Source: Sarcocystis neurona | Taxonomy: Eukaryota > Apicomplexa > Conoidasida > Eucoccidiorida > Sarcocystidae | Direction: 5' to 3' | Length of the DNA: 64,000 bases | Assembly (NCBI GenBank): GCA_000727475.1 | Contig: KL647301.1 | Location: 761,023-825,022, forward strand | Shown here: piece by piece, positions 59,801 to 64,000 of the stretch | How positions within the stretch are numbered: the stretch's first letter is position 1 | Layout of the letters: every line of letters starts with the position of its first letter | The notes under the pieces: model-generated | The model's input: the letters and a program-made list of their open reading frames with translations, nothing else | What the model was told of the DNA's origin: nothing | The model's database searches: none | Program-made: the position numbers and the translations under genes

Positions 59801-61611
59801 CTACAAAGGGGAGAAAGAGGAAGATTTACAGAGAGACAGAAATAGATGTTAGTGTAGCCACATGCCTGGCGAAGGCCCGCGTGTTACACGCGCCCTTGGT
59901 GTTGGTCAGTCGACTGTGACCTATTCTTGGGCTAGTGCACATGCGCTCCCGACGTCTGTGTATGTGTGGATGAAAAGATGCAGCCCGCTCTCACGAGAAG
60001 GTATAACTGAGAAATATATGCGCATGCATGTTGTCAAGTCCACGTCGCCAGCTTCTCTCTCGGGAGGACGCGTCTTCTTTTGCCGGGGTGTATAATGCAT
60101 GCGCTTTACATTCCTGTGTTCATTACCTTCGCCCGTCTCAGAGCGTTAGCGGGAGCACGTGCGTACGTCTTACACACTTACGTATATCCTTCCTCACACG
60201 CGCGTGCGTATTGCGCAGCCTTCCATCTATTCGTCGGCGCACTTCTTCTGCTGCAGAGCACGACTCTGCTGGTGCGGCGGACACGCCGGAGGAAGAGATG
60301 TACATGTTTCGCGGAAGTTGGGGCCGTTCCCTCTGTCTACCCCTGTCTCTCGGGCGACGCGTATATCTTCTCCACGTCCCCTATGTATGTTTCTGCGAGT
60401 ACTTGTTTGGGCGGACTGGAATGATACAGGCGCATGTGTAGTTGTGGGGGACTAAAGACAATACAGTCCACTGAAAGGTTTGCTCAGCCCCAGCGGGTAA
60501 CCGTTGTATAGATACGTAGAGGGTGCATATCCGTAAGATACTTCTGCGAGCGAGACAGAAGCGGAAACTGTGAAGAGACAACATCTGCTTGAACACAAAA
60601 GAAGTTTACGCCCACCGTAGGACGTTTTTATAGAGAAACACGGGTCACAACGGTGCATGCGTCGTGACTGCCTTTCCGTGTGTGCAGGCTGTCGGTGGTG
60701 CGCTCGTACTGCGGCCACGGCATCGGAGCTCTGTTTCACACGAAGCCCAACGTGCCGCATTACGCGCATAACAAAGCAGTAAGAACTTTGCTGCTCTTTT
60801 CCGCCTGGGAGAGAGTGTTTTACGAGGCTTGCACACAAAGGTGTTCTTGCTCGGCACGGCAGCGGGCAGGGTTTCCTCTCACCCTTTGCTGCCTTCGCTT
60901 CTTCCACCGTAGTACCAGTGGGGCCTGCCTGCATGCGTCCACAAAAGGTTTACGTGGATTGTGCGCGCTGGCGAAACTGGCGGCAAAACAGTCCACTCCT
61001 GCAGGCCTGAGTCCTGCGGAGTACGTACGTGCGTGTGCTGCTGCGATAGGTAGCAGCAAAGAGCGAGAGATGGGTACAGGTAGCTAGACGTACATGAAGA
61101 TAGACAGGAGCGCGGGACGTCGAGAGACAGATGGATGTTTTTGTATGCGGCTGCGTGCCTACCGTTTGTATGTGTGTACAAAAAACTTGTCAGGGACGGG
61201 TGGCTCTTTCTTTGGTCCTCCGAATCGTTCCCCGTTGGCTTGGTGTACATCTCTACGTGTGGACGTCCGTGTGTTGATACGGGCTCGTGTACCCGGTAGC
61301 TTGCCGCAGACCGGTGTAAGGCGCTGCATTCGTCGCTGGTGGTGTGACTCTGCTTTCTCTTTCTGATATTCCCGTAGCCTGCGACCATGAAGCCCGGGCA
61401 CATCTTCACTATCGAGCCAATGCTGAATCTCGGCAAGTGGAATGACGTCCTCTGGCCGGACAAGTGGACTGCATGTACGGCGGACGGCAAGCGATCTGCT
61501 CAGTTCGAACACACGCTGCTCGTTACCAAAGACGGGGTGGAGATCCTCACGCAAAGACGCAAGGCCTCACCTCCCCTTGATTGTGACACCATGGGCTTCG
61601 ACTTCCCCTAG
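50060..61611 (+). CDS. MetAP1: Methionine aminopeptidase type 1, seven exons
   Basis: Removes the initiator Met from nascent proteins; a cytosolic dinuclear metallopeptidase of the M24 family. Exons 50060-50892, 51633-51813, 53311-53525, 56416-56578, 57903-58012 (tentative), 60688-60778 and 61378-61611 keep the frame and give 608 residues. After a repeat-rich leader comes a C6H2 zinc finger (CEGC, CPSC, YFCKQEC, HREVH) typical of eukaryotic MetAP1, then [19 protein letters not shown], the S1 pocket ([10 protein letters not shown]) and the metal ligands: Asp in LLNIDVTVY, Asp in HGDLNET, His in SYCGHGIG, Glu in FTIEPM, Glu in AQFEHTLL. All are present, so it should be active. The start at 50060 was chosen because the frame upstream is only repeat. 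The family's V-K-P-G-x-x-Y-R segment is not clearly visible. Confidence 0.93.
51181..51350. repeat. 95-bp-period duplication in MetAP1 intron 1
   Basis: CTAGGTACTCGTCTGTAGTA at 51181 recurs as CTAGGTACTGGTCTGTAGTA at 51276; both are followed by GTGTAGAT and a CGACTATATA run. Confidence 0.75.
51814..53310 (+). repeat. MetAP1 intron 2 with sense-CTG tracts
   Basis: GTGTGT-rich first part, then CTG tracts at 52180-52620 and 53060-53310. Within 52378-52560 there is a higher-order repeat of about 33 bp built on TGCGGCCGTCCTGCTGC, repeated about five times with small changes. The second tract runs directly into the exon 3 acceptor (GTGTTCAG, 53303-53310). Confidence 0.6.
53526..56415 (+). repeat. 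MetAP1 intron 3 with minisatellite and duplication
   Basis: A 2.9-kb intron with an adjacent duplication of 94-bp period at 55159-55321 (both copies carry TGCGTAGA and AAGAAGT) and a degenerate minisatellite at 55703-56090: about six copies at 64-76 bp spacing, with a core like GTGTGTCTTTC followed by an AAGCTGCC-like end. The CAG patch at 54215-54300 is short. Confidence 0.55.
57903..58012 (+). CDS. MetAP1: Tentative MetAP1 exon 5
   Basis: Acceptor TTCTAATTTGCAG and a weak GTAGCA donor bracket 110 nt that start in phase 0 after exon 4 (ending AEAIKR) and leave two nucleotides, exactly what exon 6 ([13 protein letters not shown]) needs. The translation ends [19 protein letters not shown]. 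Its QTHASKSG aligns with the family's I-x-Q-x-H-A-x-x-x-G just before VVRSYCGHG. The conserved P-G earlier in this helix is replaced (ADAG) and the segment is about 14 residues long for the family. Another short exon in 56.6-60.7 kb may be the true one. Confidence 0.4.
58326..58396 (+). repeat. 15-bp tandem repeat
   Basis: Unit CTGCTGTTGCGCCTG repeated four and a half times without interruption inside MetAP1 intronic DNA. It is far more regular than the surrounding impure CTG tract, which points to recent expansion. Confidence 0.8.
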
Positions 61612-62043
61612 ATTCCCACATATATATATATATACGTCTAAGTGCATCTCTGCGTGTGTCCGGAAGGGGAGGAGAATATGTTTTTGACACTTCGCACTAT
61701 GTGGATGCATGTACGTGTATGTACGTGTCAAGCTAGATATAGGAGAATACGCGGAAGAACCCACCTGTGAACATGTATGCCTGTTACGTCTACATGTATA
61801 CATATATATACATATATATATATGCAGCTAGCTGTGTGAGATGGTATGTACATAACTGAGCATGATGCCTGTGTGCACCTGTTCACTGTAAGCATGTAAA
61901 GGCGTGCAATTAAGCCAGAATCTACGTGTGTGTCTAGGCAGGCTTTTTGTGTCCTGCTGTTTTGCAGATAGTACGTACCCGCAGTCAGGCGTACGTGCAC
62001 TTGTGCACGTATCAGGGCCTAGATGCTGTCTCTGCAGCAGTAA

Positions 62044-62076
62044 GGTGCAGCCCTTACGTACGCAAAGGGCTGCACC
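62044..62076. repeat. Perfect 12-bp inverted repeat
   Basis: GGTGCAGCCCTT at 62044-62055 pairs with AAGGGCTGCACC at 62065-62076 around a 9-nt loop. It lies about 430 bp past the MetAP1 stop. It could form a stable RNA hairpin if transcribed; role unknown. Confidence 0.7.
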
Positions 62077-62355
62077 CGTAGCATCCGGAGGCCGGAAGAT
62101 TGAGCAGACATATCACACGAAAGACGCCATAGTCTTTTTCTTTGTCTTTTCCGTGCTGCATGCTGCATGATTTCTCTGCATCCTTCACACTACTGAGGCA
62201 ACAGGTGTTCACTCTCTGTCGTATATCCACACCTGTATCCTCTATGTGTGTACATACATAAACATATCAGCACATACCCATATGTATCTATAAACGTATG
62301 TGTGTATGTATACACATGTGTATATATGTATATATATTCTCGTATACCTCGTCAG

Positions 62356-62433
62356 CTGGACGCAGCTATTTGTGAGCGACAGGGCTCGACAAACGAAGAT
62401 GATTTAGGCAACGTTGGCTGGTTCTGGGATTGA
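62356..62433 (+). CDS. Terminal-exon-like segment
   Basis: An acceptor (CTCGTCAG) is followed by 25 codons ending STNEDDLGNVGWFWD and a TGA. The composition is unlike the microsatellite around it. No upstream donor was identified, so this is only a possible last exon of an unknown plus-strand gene. Confidence 0.2.
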   Translation: MDAAICERQGSTNEDDLGNVGWFWD

Positions 62434-63386
62434 GCAGCGTTTTTTGTATCTAAGTGTGGTTGAGAGTCGACAAGGGAGCAGGACAGTGTGTGGACATGAG
62501 GTGCTCAGAAAGGGGAGGAGACACGTGTGTGTGTGTGTTAATCAAGCGGCTCAGGCGTACGCAGGCAGAGGCAAGCGCAGTACGTGATGGCGACTGTACT
62601 TTCAATTCGTGTGAGACTGTTGCAGCCGTCGCGGAGGTGCCCAGCTCTTTAGGCCGGAGATGTGTAGAACAGACCTGTGGGACATCATTAACTCCTGCGT
62701 GTGTGCAGCACACGGTGAACGAGTGCGTATCAATGTAAGACAGGAAAAGCTGCTCGAACGTAGTAATTCCAACGTGCGCGTGTGTACTTGTTCGATCATA
62801 CGTCAGGGTGTAGTCAACTGCCTCCGTCCGCCCACGGATCCCTGCACTGCTTGATCCACGTGTAGCGTTTTTGCCTTGGCCCCACACAGGCGTACGGGTG
62901 GCCCTATGTGCATTTTGTGTGGTCTACGTGTATGTATATGTGTACGTATATTTGTATATACGTGTGTACGCATATACGTATATGTGTGTCGGCGCATGCG
63001 TAATCAGAGATATTGCGTCTGCGTGTGTATACATATATCTATATGTATATACACCACGATGTTGGGGTGTATATACGGGTGTACTTGCGTAGGGTTGTCT
63101 ATGACTAGACCTCTGTTTGTACGTATGGCGATTGGTCGGTGGGTCTGTAGATAGAAGAGTCGCGAATGTGCGTCCATATACATGTTTGTATATCTGTGTG
63201 CATGCAAGACGGTGTGGTGATGTAGAAGACACGCGGGTAGTTGTTTTGCGGGCCGCGTACCTTGCGATTTGCAGCGCGCTGTTCAGCAAATAGGAGGCAC
63301 CTGCCGCCTTCGTAGTAGCGGTCACGTTTTTTTTTTCCTAACACCTTTCCGTACTTGTTTTCGCCGCCACGTGCCCCGCGCATTTT

Positions 63387-63677
63387 ATGAGTCGAGAAAA
63401 TCCTACAAGCCTGGGGGCGGGCATGGCTGCTGCCTGGCAAAATGAAGACCTTCTGGAGAGCGCAGCGGTTTGTACGTGCAGCTGCTCGCGAAGGGCTTTA
63501 GTACCAACTGTACGTTTTCTAGTAAAGCTGCATGCGCGTGAGAGGCTGTTCGGAAGTGGCAATGCTTTTGTGCTCTTGACCGGGAAAAAGGTCGCAGAAT
63601 TCTGCGGAGAATATCTGGAGAATCACCCCGCGTGCAGCGAGGACGGCCGAGTTGTTCACACATTTTTGCAGGATTAA
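63387..63677 (+). CDS. Hypothetical 96-codon frame
   Basis: Reads from an ATG to a stop without repeat content. The second half looks like folded protein (FVLLTGKKVAEFCGEYLENH then DGRVVHTFLQD). An overlapping minus-strand frame is also open, so the strand is not certain. No family recognised; may belong to a gene continuing beyond the right edge. Confidence 0.28.
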   Translation: MSRENPTSLGAGMAAAWQNEDLLESAAVCTCSCSRRALVPTVRFLVKLHARERLFGSGNAFVLLTGKKVAEFCGEYLENHPACSEDGRVVHTFLQD

Positions 63678-64000
63678 CTCGCTAGCAATCCTGGCAATGT
63701 AGCTGCGTAGTACAGAAATGTGTATATTCGTATATGTCTGTGTCCGTAGAATGAGGGAGAGAAAGAGAGAAGCTTGTGTAGACCGACACTGCAGATCAGC
63801 TTGGAAACGATATTGCCTTTTCACTACTGGCTATACTGAGAGAGCGATAGGGAGGTGCGTGTGGACACTACAGAACGACCTGTATATACAGGTACGCCCC
63901 TCTGTCGATGTATGCGTAGGCAGACAGAAGAGAGTTATGTCCGTGCAGTCTTGATAAGGTCGTGTAAATTATCTCTAGATTGATTCGGGTATGTGTAGAA

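Larger units (their letters stand above)
56579..60687 (+). other. Long intronic stretch of MetAP1
   Basis: About 4.1 kb, broken by the tentative exon 5. It includes sense-CTG at 58190-58400 and a (CA)n array at 59175-59196. A 141-nt open segment at 58764-58904 has a good acceptor (TTTTGCAG) and a CAG|GTAC donor and reads [16 protein letters not shown] inside, but it is not needed by the MetAP1 fold. It may be a cassette exon or a pseudo-exon. Confidence 0.45.
61612..64000. other. 3' flank of MetAP1 to the window end
   Basis: TATATA and GTATAC microsatellite at 61619-61636, 61.80-61.82 and 62.25-62.34 kb, a perfect hairpin at 62044-62076, and two coding-like pieces noted separately (62356-62433 and 63387-63677). 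A T9 run lies at 63328-63336. No recognised gene. Confidence 0.5.

Noticed and set aside
1..64000. Search for CRISPR arrays, tRNA/rRNA genes, transposases or telomere repeats
   Set aside because: Repeats here are simple or tandem without spacer structure. No cloverleaf with proper arms, no recognisable reverse transcriptase or transposase motifs, and no TTTAGGG-type array were seen by eye.

Overview
This window looks like nuclear DNA of a coccidian apicomplexan, most probably an Eimeria species. The reasons are long impure CAG/CTG trinucleotide tracts in both exons and introns (giving poly-Ala, poly-Gln, poly-Ser or poly-Leu depending on frame), genes split into many exons with GT..AG introns of 0.3 to 4 kb, introns full of TATATA/CATATA/GTGTGT microsatellite, and a gene set (PI-PLC, an MFS transporter, MetAP1) in which single low-complexity exons reach 1.8 to 3.2 kb. 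The species cannot be fixed from the sequence alone.

Three genes can be supported. (1) A phosphoinositide-specific phospholipase C runs on the minus strand from about 20.9 kb leftward past base 1. Fifteen exons could be chained with matching splice phases. They read as a roughly 1050-codon low-complexity N-terminal region, a PH domain, EF-hand-like exons, the catalytic X domain, a 614-codon X-Y linker and the start of Y. The rest of Y and any C2 domain lie outside the window. A 55-bp exon coding a hydrophobic helix sits just upstream and joins in phase. (2) A 12-TM major facilitator family transporter lies on the minus strand at 31.9-40.6 kb in four phase-0 exons, with repeat-swollen cytoplasmic loops. 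(3) A type 1 methionine aminopeptidase lies on the plus strand at 50.06-61.61 kb. It has a MYND-like C6H2 zinc finger and all catalytic metal ligands; one interior exon is only tentatively placed.

The remainder is intron or intergenic DNA. The 20.9-24.8 kb stretch is CTG-rich and may hold further upstream exons of the PLC locus. The 24.8-28.7 kb and 43.5-48.6 kb blocks are trinucleotide-repeat-poor and contain a few coding-like frames that I cannot name. The 28.7-31.9 kb stretch and the right end (61.6-64 kb) are microsatellite-rich. No rRNA, tRNA, CRISPR, transposase or telomere array was recognised.

The most striking general pattern is repeat polarity. In all three genes the trinucleotide tracts read CAG in the sense direction inside exons and CTG in the sense direction inside introns, often leading straight into the 3' splice site. 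This works as an internal exon/intron marker and may reflect selection on splicing. The three genes have no obvious shared pathway. PLC is a second-messenger enzyme (PIP2 to IP3 and DAG), the MFS protein is a membrane carrier of unknown substrate, and MetAP1 trims initiator methionine from nascent proteins.
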